From Streptomyces sp. NBC_00461 (GTDB lineage Bacteria; Actinomycetota; Actinomycetes; Streptomycetales; Streptomycetaceae): a DNA stretch of 64,000 bases. A model generated the notes under the pieces. That model had not been told where the DNA came from, ran no database searches, and was given only the letters and a program-made list of their open reading frames with translations. Position numbers and translations under genes: made by a program. Positions within the stretch are counted from its first letter, which is position 1, and each line of letters starts with the position of its first letter. Positions 17,370 to 24,382 of the stretch are shown one piece after another. The stretch covers positions 6,295,001-6,359,000 of the forward strand of contig NZ_CP107902.1 in NCBI RefSeq assembly GCF_036013935.1, written 5' to 3'.

Positions 17370-18902
17370 ATGTCCCAGCCGCTCGCCGCAGACGCCCCCG
17401 CCGCCCCACCCCACACCGGAGGCCTGCTCCTCCTGCTCGACGGGACGGCCGGTCTCCTGACGGTCGCCGCCATCGGCATAGTGCTGCTGCTCTTCCTGAT
17501 CATCAAGGTCAGGCTGCAGCCGTTCGTCGCCCTGCTCGCCGTCTCCATAACCGTCGGCCTGCTGGCGGGCCTGTCCGTCACCGAACTCTTCGGCACGGTG
17601 CAGCGGTCGGACGCCGTCTCCACCATCGAGACCGGCATGGGCGGCATCCTCGGCCATGTCGCGATCATCATCGGCCTGGGCACGATGCTGGGCGCGATGC
17701 TCGAAGTCAGCGGCGGGGCAGAGGTGTTGGCCTCACGTCTGCTGGACCTCTTCGGCGAGCGGCGCGCACCCCTCGCGATGGGCCTCACCGGCCTGATCTT
17801 CGGCATCCCTGTCTTCTTCGACGTCGGCATCTTCGTCCTCGCGCCGATCGTCTACGCCGCCGCCAAGCGCTCGGGCAAGTCGATCCTGCTGTACTGCCTG
17901 CCGCTCCTGGCCGGCCTGTCGATGACCCACGCGTTCCTGCCCCCGCACCCGGGACCGGTGGCCGCGGCCGCCCTGCTCCACGTGGACCTCGGCTGGATCA
18001 TCCTGATGGGCGTCATCTGCGGCATCCCCGCGGTCCTGGCCGCCTGGACGTACGCCGCGTGGATCGGCCGCCGCATCTTCGTGGCCGTACCGCAGGACAT
18101 GGTGGAGGCCGCGGCGGAGGCGAAGCTGGCGGCCCCCGTGCGGACGGTGGTGACGGTTGGCGGCAACGGGCAGCGTGAGCAAGGCGTGGTGACGGACGGC
18201 AGCTACGACCAGGGTGTGGCGCCGCGCGAGCTTCCGGTGCCGCTGAGCACGGTCCTCGGGATCATCGGCACCCCGCTGATCCTGATCCTGGCGGCCACCT
18301 TCTCCTCCATCGCGCTCGACCCCTCCACGGGCCGCTCGGTGATCGAGTTCTTCGGCCATCCCTTCGTCGCCCTGACCATTGCGCTGCTGCTCGCCTACTA
18401 CCTGCTGGGCATCCGCCGCGGCTGGTCACGCAAGTCCCTGGAGACCGTGTCCACGGCCTCGCTCAAGCCGGTCGGCAACATCCTGCTCGTGGTCGGCGCG
18501 GGCGGGATCTTCGGCGCGATCCTGAAGGCGAGCGGCGTCGCCCAGGCCCTCTCGGACACCTTCCACGACGTGGGCCTCCCGGTCCTCGTCCTCTCCTACC
18601 TGATCTCCCTCGTCCTGCGGGTCGCCCAGGGCTCGGCGACCGTGGCGATCGTCACGACGGCCGGCATCGTGGCCCCGCTCCTCTCCGAGGGGCACCACTC
18701 CCAGGCCTTCGTCGCCCTCGTCATCATGGCCATCTCGGCCGGCTCCATCTTCGCCTCGCACGTCAACGACGGCGGATTCTGGATGGTCGCCAAGTACTTC
18801 GGCATCAGCGAGCGGGACACGCTGAAGACGTGGACGGTGCTGGAGTCGGTGCTGTCGGTGGCGGGGTTCGTGGTGGCGGGCGTGGTGAGCCTGTTCGTGT
18901 AG
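17370..18902 (+). CDS. GntP-family gluconate:H+ symporter-like permease
   Basis: 510 aa from the ATG at 17370; the upstream extension to 17292 lacks a ribosome site. About twelve to fourteen hydrophobic helices; family signatures include GLGTMLGAMLEVSGG, GIPVFFDVGIF, HAFLPPHPGPVAAAALL, LRVAQGSATVAIVTTAG and ASHVNDGGFWMV. A central cytoplasmic loop (about residues 240-290) is hydrophilic. GntP transporters import gluconate and related sugar acids or D-serine. As last gene of the kinase-iclR-ridA operon it probably brings in the substrate of this module. Converges on the GlxA gene with only 4 nt between stops. Confidence 0.92.
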   Translation: MSQPLAADAPAAPPHTGGLLLLLDGTAGLLTVAAIGIVLLLFLIIKVRLQPFVALLAVSITVGLLAGLSVTELFGTVQRSDAVSTIETGMGGILGHVAIIIGLGTMLGAMLEVSGGAEVLASRLLDLFGERRAPLAMGLTGLIFGIPVFFDVGIFVLAPIVYAAAKRSGKSILLYCLPLLAGLSMTHAFLPPHPGPVAAAALLHVDLGWIILMGVICGIPAVLAAWTYAAWIGRRIFVAVPQDMVEAAAEAKLAAPVRTVVTVGGNGQREQGVVTDGSYDQGVAPRELPVPLSTVLGIIGTPLILILAATFSSIALDPSTGRSVIEFFGHPFVALTIALLLAYYLLGIRRGWSRKSLETVSTASLKPVGNILLVVGAGGIFGAILKASGVAQALSDTFHDVGLPVLVLSYLISLVLRVAQGSATVAIVTTAGIVAPLLSEGHHSQAFVALVIMAISAGSIFASHVNDGGFWMVAKYFGISERDTLKTWTVLESVLSVAGFVVAGVVSLFV

Positions 18903-18906
18903 CGGG

Positions 18907-19911
18907 TCAGGCCGGGCCGGGGCGGAATCTGGCCCGGTACTCGCCCGGTGTCGTGCTGAGGCGGCGGCGGAAGGCCCGGAAGAGGGTGTCGACGGTGCCG
19001 AACCCGCAGACGGAGGCGACCCGTTCCAGCGTGTCGTCGGTCGTCTCCAGGAGGTGGCCGGCCATCTCCACCCGCGCCGACTCGACGTAGGCATGCGGTG
19101 TCACGCCGAGTTCGGTCTTGAAGATCCGGGTGAGCTGCCGGTCACTGACATGCGCGTACGCGGCCAGGTCCGGGACGGTCAGACGCCGGTCCAGGTTGTT
19201 CAGGACGTGATGCCGGAGGTCCTCGATGCGCCGCGTCGGGGACACCGGCTCCAACGGCACGCTGAACTGGGACTGCCCGCCCGACCGCTTCAGGTACATC
19301 ACGAGTTGGCGGGCGACCCGGAGTGCCACCGGCTCGCCGAAGTCCTCCGCGACCAGCGCGAGGGACAGGTCCAGGCAGGCGCTGATCCCCGCGCCCGTCC
19401 ACACCTCGCCTTCCTCTCGGATGAAGATCGGATCCGGGTCGACCCGCACCGCCGGATGGTCGGCCGCGAGCCGCCGCGCGGTCGACCAGTGCGTCGTCGC
19501 GCGCTTGCCGTCGAGCAGCCCCGCGGCGGCGAGGATGTGCGCACCGACGCACACCGAGGCCACCCTCCGCGAACGGGCGGCCAGCGCCTTCACCCGGGCC
19601 ACCGTGCCGGGCTCGATGACGGGGAGGACGCGGCCGTCGCCGTCGACCTCGACGGAACCGGGCACCAGCAGCGTGTCGATCGCCCGTACGCCGACTTCGT
19701 CGAACGTGGTGTCGGGCAGGATCCGTACCCCTGCCGCCGTCGTCACCGCGGCCGGCGTCTCGGCGGCCAGCACGACCTCGTAGCCGCCCCGCTCGACGCT
19801 CTCGCGCGTCACGAGGGAGAACACCTCGGGCGGGCCGGTGACGTCGAGCAGGTCGACGCCCTCGAACAGCACGATCACGATCAACCGGTTGACGGTCCCC
19901 ACGGTCCCCAC
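18907..19911 (-). CDS. GlxA-family transcriptional regulator (DJ-1/PfpI + AraC HTH)
   Basis: 334 aa. Residues 1-190 form a class-I-glutamine-amidotransferase-like fold (VIVLFEGVDLLDVTGPPEVF; nucleophile-elbow ASVCVGAHILAAAGLLDG). Residues from about 225 are two AraC-type HTHs (LTVPDLAAYAHVSDRQLTRI and LERVASVCGFGTVDTLFRAF). The GTG at 19911 follows AGGGGGA; a second in-frame GTG at 19902 is possible. Divergent from an isochorismatase-family gene with a perfect palindrome between them, so it likely controls that gene. Ligand unknown. Confidence 0.9.
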   Translation of the reverse strand: MGTVGTVNRLIVIVLFEGVDLLDVTGPPEVFSLVTRESVERGGYEVVLAAETPAAVTTAAGVRILPDTTFDEVGVRAIDTLLVPGSVEVDGDGRVLPVIEPGTVARVKALAARSRRVASVCVGAHILAAAGLLDGKRATTHWSTARRLAADHPAVRVDPDPIFIREEGEVWTGAGISACLDLSLALVAEDFGEPVALRVARQLVMYLKRSGGQSQFSVPLEPVSPTRRIEDLRHHVLNNLDRRLTVPDLAAYAHVSDRQLTRIFKTELGVTPHAYVESARVEMAGHLLETTDDTLERVASVCGFGTVDTLFRAFRRRLSTTPGEYRARFRPGPA

Positions 19912-20008
19912 CCTGTGTCCCCCTGTTTCGCCTGCGGATCCGGGCGTCGGTTTCTGCAAGTCGTGCGTCATTGCCGAGGCCCTCGTTCCGGCCATAGCGT
20001 CGCATGTG

Positions 20009-20031
20009 TGTTCAACAGAGTGTTGAACACG
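20009..20031. promoter_or_regulatory. Perfect 9-bp inverted repeat between glxA-type regulator and hydrolase
   Basis: GTGTTCAAC (20009-20017), spacer AGAGT, GTTGAACAC (20023-20031). It lies 33 bp before the hydrolase GTG and about 100 bp before the regulator start. This length and symmetry suit a dimeric repressor covering the hydrolase promoter. The GlxA regulator next door or a TetR/GntR protein elsewhere could bind it. Confidence 0.6.
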
Positions 20032-20064
20032 GTACGCACGTCCCCGGAACCTTGGAGAAGACCT

Positions 20065-20643
20065 GTGGCAAGCAAGACGCTGCGCGAACTCGGCGGTGCC
20101 GACCACACCCCCGCGGCCCTCGCGTCCTCGACGCTCGTCCTCGTCGACTACCAGAACACCTACACCCGCGGTGTGATGGAGCTCGACGGCTGGAAGCCCG
20201 CCCTGGAAGCGGCGTCGGACCTGCTCTCCCGTGCCCGTGGCGCCGGAGCCAAGGTGATCCACGTCCAGCACGACGGCGGTGAGGGCTCGCCCTACGACAT
20301 CCGCACGGAGATCGGGGAGATCCACGCCGGTGTGGCGCCGGTCGACGGCGAGCCCGTGGTCGTCAAGCAGGCCCCGGACGCCTTCCACGGGACCGACCTC
20401 GGCAAGCTCGTGGACGAGGCCGGGAACGAGTCCGTGATCATCGCCGGGTTCATGACGCACATGTGCATCGCGTACACGTCGGCCTCCGCGGCCGTGCGCG
20501 GCAACAAGCCCACCGTCCCCGCGGACACCTGCGCCACCCGGTCGATCGTGGACGTGTCCGCCGACGAACTGCACCGCAGCGCACTGGCGGCCATCGCCGA
20601 CGCGTACGGCGTCGTCGTGGCCTCCGGGAAAGAGCTGGTCTGA
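20065..20643 (+). CDS. Isochorismatase-family cysteine hydrolase
   Basis: 192 aa. The catalytic triad of the family is visible: Asp28 (LVLVDYQNTY), Lys near 101 (VVVKQAPDAF) and Cys134 (GFMTHMCIAYTS) with the preceding cis-peptide region IIAG. Members hydrolyse isochorismate, nicotinamide, N-carbamoyl compounds and similar amides; the exact substrate cannot be read here. GTG start with GGAGAAG. Divergent from the GlxA-type regulator. Confidence 0.9.
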   Translation: MASKTLRELGGADHTPAALASSTLVLVDYQNTYTRGVMELDGWKPALEAASDLLSRARGAGAKVIHVQHDGGEGSPYDIRTEIGEIHAGVAPVDGEPVVVKQAPDAFHGTDLGKLVDEAGNESVIIAGFMTHMCIAYTSASAAVRGNKPTVPADTCATRSIVDVSADELHRSALAAIADAYGVVVASGKELV

Positions 20644-20690
20644 CCCGGACGGCGTCGTCGTCCTCTCCCACACCCGCACCGGCACCTACA

Positions 20691-20741
20691 CCCACAACAC
20701 CCACAACACCCACAACACCCACAACACCCACAACACCCACA
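20691..20741 (+). repeat. 9-bp tandem repeat (CCCACAACA)n
   Basis: Five perfect contiguous copies of CCCACAACA (20691-20735) plus six bases of a sixth, in the 301-nt gap after the hydrolase gene. No coding frame supports it as protein. Likely a slippage-prone minisatellite that will differ in copy number between strains. Confidence 0.9.
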
Positions 20742-20768
20742 CTGCGCCGACGTAGCGCACCGCAGTTC

Positions 20769-20812
20769 CCCCTCTCCGGCGGTCCCACAGCCCTTGCGCT
20801 GTCGGAGAGGGG
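20769..20812 (+). terminator. Strong hairpin between hydrolase and Tat-type protein genes
   Basis: A 10-bp perfect outer stem, CCCCTCTCCG (20769-20778) with CGGAGAGGGG (20803-20812), contains an inner ACAGC/GCTGT hairpin. It is followed by CCTTTCCCC, a poor T-run. Probably a terminator for the isochorismatase transcript or a processed 5' element for the next gene. Confidence 0.5.
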
Positions 20813-20944
20813 CCTTTCCCCCCGCTTCCCCCTTCTTGCTCCCGCGTCCCGGCCCTTCATGGCTCCCGGCGGGTCAGTTCCCCCCACGCCACCGCTCCCC
20901 ACGGCGGGAACACCCGACGACCACTTCGTTACGGAGAGCAAGCC

Positions 20945-22105
20945 ATGGCAACACGCCGGACATTCATCGGCGGCGCGGGCGGAATCGGCGCCGCGACCTT
21001 CCTGGGCCACACGGCCGCCCAGTCGCACGCGGCACCCGTCCTCGACGCCGCGACAGCCGCCGAAGCGGTGGACGTGGTGCAAGCGGCGGACGTCCAGACC
21101 GCCCGGGACTCCCTGCGCGCGGTGAACGCGGCCATGCGGACCAACTACGCGGCGCTGAAAGCCGACCTGGCCAAGAATCTCGGCCCGGTCATCGTCGTGC
21201 AGAACGACGCCAAGGGCGGCACCTTCACCCTCGTCCACAAGGGCAAGCAGTACGTCGAGCACCCCGTGGCGGAGGAGTTCGAGCTGGCGAAGTCCATCGC
21301 CCACGTGCCGCTGGGCATCTACTCCACGATCGCCGAGTACCTGTCGGGCAAGGTCCCCAACGTCGCCAACGCCGACCGCATCGACGCCCACGACCTCGCC
21401 ATGGTGGCGATGAAGGGCCCCGGCACCGACGCCTGGACGACGCCGTTGAAGGCGTTCGCGGAACAACTGACCACTGCGAAGGACAACCTCACCGCGGCCG
21501 GCCTGCCGCAGCAACTGCACGACTCCTGCGCGAAGATCCTCGACGAGGCGCTGACGTTCATCGCCGACTCCGTCCGTGCCCGTGCCTTCGACATCGCCTC
21601 GTTCCAGGTCTTCGCCGGACGCGTCCACCCGTCGATCCGGGTGAACATGCAGTACGCCGCCGCGGCGCAGATCTCCGGCGTGCAGGGCCTGTGCAGGAAG
21701 TGGCGGGCGCAGATCGGCGAGGGGGCCTGGGCCGACCTGTACACGGTGGTGCTGTCGATCTGGACGACCTCGGTCCTGAACCAGGCGGAGATCATCATCA
21801 AGCCGATGATGAACCAGAAGAACGTGAACACCCACCTGATCGACATCCCCACGGCGCAGCTGCCGTCGGACCCGATCGGGGTGGCGCTGGACAACCTGGC
21901 GCGCATCGTTCAGGACAACGTCGCCGCGGAGCTGGTGTTCGTGTCCGACGCAAAGGTCGCCGACGCCCTGAAGGGCAAGGAGGACCTGCTGTCCGACGAG
22001 ATCCTCAAGGAACTTGGCACTCCCGTCACGGGCTCGGCCGCCGGCGCGGCGTTCCGCACCGCGGGCAGGGCGAAGTGTCCGGTCGGCCACGGCGTGGGCG
22101 TCTGA
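20945..22105 (+). CDS. Exported protein of unknown function with Tat-like signal
   Basis: 386 aa. MATRRTFIGGAGGIGAATFLG has the twin-arginine and hydrophobic pattern of a Tat signal, with Ala-rich cleavage region (QSHAAP). The mature part is mostly helical (LRAVNAAMRTNYAALKADL; LKAFAEQLTTAKDNLTAAG) with a short beta segment (PVIVVQNDAKGGTFTLVHKG) and a PMMNQKN stretch. It ends KCPVGHGVGV; a Cys-Pro with nearby His can bind haem, but that is speculation. I do not recognise the family. RBS GGAG 8-12 nt upstream. It precedes an MFS exporter gene by about 100 nt. Confidence 0.75.
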   Translation: MATRRTFIGGAGGIGAATFLGHTAAQSHAAPVLDAATAAEAVDVVQAADVQTARDSLRAVNAAMRTNYAALKADLAKNLGPVIVVQNDAKGGTFTLVHKGKQYVEHPVAEEFELAKSIAHVPLGIYSTIAEYLSGKVPNVANADRIDAHDLAMVAMKGPGTDAWTTPLKAFAEQLTTAKDNLTAAGLPQQLHDSCAKILDEALTFIADSVRARAFDIASFQVFAGRVHPSIRVNMQYAAAAQISGVQGLCRKWRAQIGEGAWADLYTVVLSIWTTSVLNQAEIIIKPMMNQKNVNTHLIDIPTAQLPSDPIGVALDNLARIVQDNVAAELVFVSDAKVADALKGKEDLLSDEILKELGTPVTGSAAGAAFRTAGRAKCPVGHGVGV

Positions 22106-22203
22106 CCGGAACGCACCTTCCAGAGCCCGGCGGTCCTCTCCTGGACGGAGGAGGGGACCGCCGCCATGTCCATGGGGGAACGCACGTGCATGGGGGAACA
22201 CTC

Positions 22204-23439
22204 GTGAAATCCAGGCTGCGGCTCATCGCCGGCCTGATCCTGCTGACCATCAATCTCCGCGCGGCGATCACGGGGATGCCGCCGCTCGTCGGGAACGTCC
22301 AGCGGGCACTCGCCCTGTCCGGCACCCAGGTCGGTGTGCTGGTGACACTGCCGGTGCTGTGCCTGGGCGCCTTCGCCTGGCTCGCGCCGCGCCTCGCCCG
22401 CCGGTTCGGCACTCGGACCGCCGTGTGCGCCGCCCTCGGTGTGCTGGCGCTCGGCGCCGCCCTGCGGGCACTTCCGTGGCCGGCGGCGCTCTTCGCCGGA
22501 ACGGTGCTGTCCGGCGCCGGGATCGCCATCGGCAACGTACTGATGCCCGCGGTCGTCAAGGACCACTTCGCCCGGCGGATCGGCCTGTTCACCGGTCTCA
22601 CCATGACGCTCATGGCCCTCTTCGGCGCACTCGCCGCCGGAGCCGCGGTGCCGCTGTGCACCGCGGCCGGATGGCAGTTCGCCCTCGCGGTGTGGGCGGT
22701 GCCCGCCGCTCTGGCCGCGGCGGTGTGGGGGCTTCTCGCCGCACCGGGAGCGGCCGGAGCGGTCGGCACGCGTCGCGGGACGACGCCGCCCGAGGAGCCG
22801 GGGTCGGCGGGCGGATCGCTGCTGCGATGCGCGCTCGCCTGGTGGGTGTCGGCGTTCCTCGGGCTGGTGTCGCTGATGTTCTACGTGCTGGTGGCGTGGC
22901 TGCCGCAGATCATGCACGCGAACGGCTACACACCCGGGCAGGCCGGGCTGATGATGTCGGTGATGCTGACCATCGGCATCCCGCTCGGCTTCGTCGTCCC
23001 CGTCGTGGCCGCCCGGATGCGCAACCAGCGGCTCCTCGTGGTCGCCGTGGTCGTGGCGAAACCGGTCTCCCTCGCGGGTCTGCTGCTGGCCCCCGCCTAC
23101 GGCTGGGTGTGGGTGTGCCTGCTCGGTGCGGCGACCGGCAGCGCCTTCCCGCTGGCCATCACCCTGCTCGGGCTGCGCACGGACGGCGCGCGGTCCGCCG
23201 CCGACCTCTCGGGGATGGCGCAGACCGTCGGCTACCTGTTGGCCGGCCTCGGCCCGCTGGCCATCGGGGTGCTCCACGACGTCACCCACGGCTGGCGGGT
23301 GCCCGTGGCCGTCCTGATCGCCCTGGTGGTGCCGGAGGCGATCGCGGGCCTGCTCGCCGCCCGCCCCGGCCAGGTACGCTCCAGCGGTCCTCCCGCCGTG
23401 GCACGCCGCGGTGTTGGGCGTGTTCGTGTAGGCGTCTGA
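22204..23439 (+). CDS. MFS transporter, CynX/NimT-like family
   Basis: 411 aa with twelve hydrophobic helices. LTINLRAAITGMPPLVGNVQ in TM1, GTQVGVLVTLPVLCLGAFAW and LAPRLARRFGTRTA (loop 2-3 motif A-like) match the CynX/NimT group (cyanate, nitroimidazole and related small anions). The GTG at 22204 has GGGGGA 9 nt upstream, but an in-frame GTG at 22186 has an identical site because of an 18-bp tandem duplication, so two starts are possible. Substrate unknown. Confidence 0.88.
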   Translation: MKSRLRLIAGLILLTINLRAAITGMPPLVGNVQRALALSGTQVGVLVTLPVLCLGAFAWLAPRLARRFGTRTAVCAALGVLALGAALRALPWPAALFAGTVLSGAGIAIGNVLMPAVVKDHFARRIGLFTGLTMTLMALFGALAAGAAVPLCTAAGWQFALAVWAVPAALAAAVWGLLAAPGAAGAVGTRRGTTPPEEPGSAGGSLLRCALAWWVSAFLGLVSLMFYVLVAWLPQIMHANGYTPGQAGLMMSVMLTIGIPLGFVVPVVAARMRNQRLLVVAVVVAKPVSLAGLLLAPAYGWVWVCLLGAATGSAFPLAITLLGLRTDGARSAADLSGMAQTVGYLLAGLGPLAIGVLHDVTHGWRVPVAVLIALVVPEAIAGLLAARPGQVRSSGPPAVARRGVGRVRVGV

Positions 23440-23460
23440 TAACGAAGTGAGGGGCTGACT

Positions 23461-24150
23461 GTGTCCGGCACAGGATCTTCGACCATACTGCCCGCTGTGG
23501 AGCAGCGCATAGGATCGAGCAGCCAGCCCCTGAAGGGCGAGCCCGTGCAGGGCGCCGGGTTCGACCCGGCATTCATCCCCGGGCTCACCTCACCCGCGTC
23601 CGAGGAACCGGAGGAGGTCGAGGCGCAAGACGTCGAGTCCGAGGACGAGGACGCCGAGCCCGAGGGAGCGAGGACCGAGGCCGCGGAGCGAGAACCGGCC
23701 GCCGACGAGGACTCCGCCGACGGCGAAGCCTCCGCGGACGGCGAGGAGGCTCCCGAGGGCCCCGTCTTCGAGGCCTCCGACCGCCGCGCGAAGATCGTCG
23801 CCGACCACAAGGGCGTACGGCTCACCCTGGACGACCAGGAGTGCGAGTTCCGCTGGGACGAGATCGGCGCCGTGGAGACCGAATCCCCGCGCTTCGGCAA
23901 GCGGTTCACCATCACCGTCCACACGCCCGACCGCCGCTGGTACCCGATCGAGATCGAGGCGACGGCCCGTGCGCGCTTCGACGAGTGGGAAGAACAGCTG
24001 GACGCGGTCCTCGACGCCTACTTCGAAGAAGGCGCTGAGGAAGAGAGCGCCGAGGTAGAGGGCGCTGAGGAAGAAGACACCGCGGCGGCCAAGGACACCG
24101 AGGCCAAGGACACCGAGGCCAAGGACGCCTCGGAAGAGGACACCAACTAG
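23461..24150 (+). CDS. Acidic protein with small central folded domain
   Basis: 229 aa. Two strongly acidic Glu/Ala/Asp-rich regions (about 45-105 and 190-229) flank a beta-rich domain (KIVADHKGVRLTLDDQECEF ... RFTITVHTPDRRWYPIEI) that looks PH-like. The C-terminal tail contains two exact 15-bp repeats, AAGGACACCGAGGCC (24091-24120), encoding KDTEA repeats. Found, from memory, as a conserved Streptomyces hypothetical. GTG start 21 nt after the MFS gene; an internal GTG is a weaker option. Function unknown. Confidence 0.65.
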   Translation: MSGTGSSTILPAVEQRIGSSSQPLKGEPVQGAGFDPAFIPGLTSPASEEPEEVEAQDVESEDEDAEPEGARTEAAEREPAADEDSADGEASADGEEAPEGPVFEASDRRAKIVADHKGVRLTLDDQECEFRWDEIGAVETESPRFGKRFTITVHTPDRRWYPIEIEATARARFDEWEEQLDAVLDAYFEEGAEEESAEVEGAEEEDTAAAKDTEAKDTEAKDASEEDTN

Positions 24151-24169
24151 CCGCGTCACTGGGGCTTTT

Positions 24170-24190
24170 CCCCGGTCCGAGGGGCCGGGG
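24170..24190 (+). terminator. GC hairpin after the acidic protein gene
   Basis: CCCCGG (24170-24175) pairs with CCGGGG (24185-24190), with two more possible inner G-C pairs. No T-run, but it is the only hairpin between the acidic protein gene and the LuxR regulator. Confidence 0.35.
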
Positions 24191-24382
24191 CGTGGATCTT
24201 TCGGTCGTCGGCCGCGCAGTGTACGCATGCCCGTAACCCGCGCACAGGCCTCCGGCAAAGTGCACTCGCGGGTGTGACCGGCGCGTGCATATATGCCGAA
24301 AACCGAGCAGAGTGAAGGTTCGCGCAAGAGGATCCGGGCCCTCCGGATTCTCGACCCCACCCCTCCAGAGGACTGGCTGATC

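Noticed and set aside
20691..20741. CRISPR-like array
   Set aside because: The 9-bp copies are contiguous with no spacers, so it is a simple minisatellite.
24293..24382. Upstream ATG for the LuxR regulator
   Set aside because: No ribosome site and the extra 30 residues do not resemble family N-termini; kept only as an alternative.
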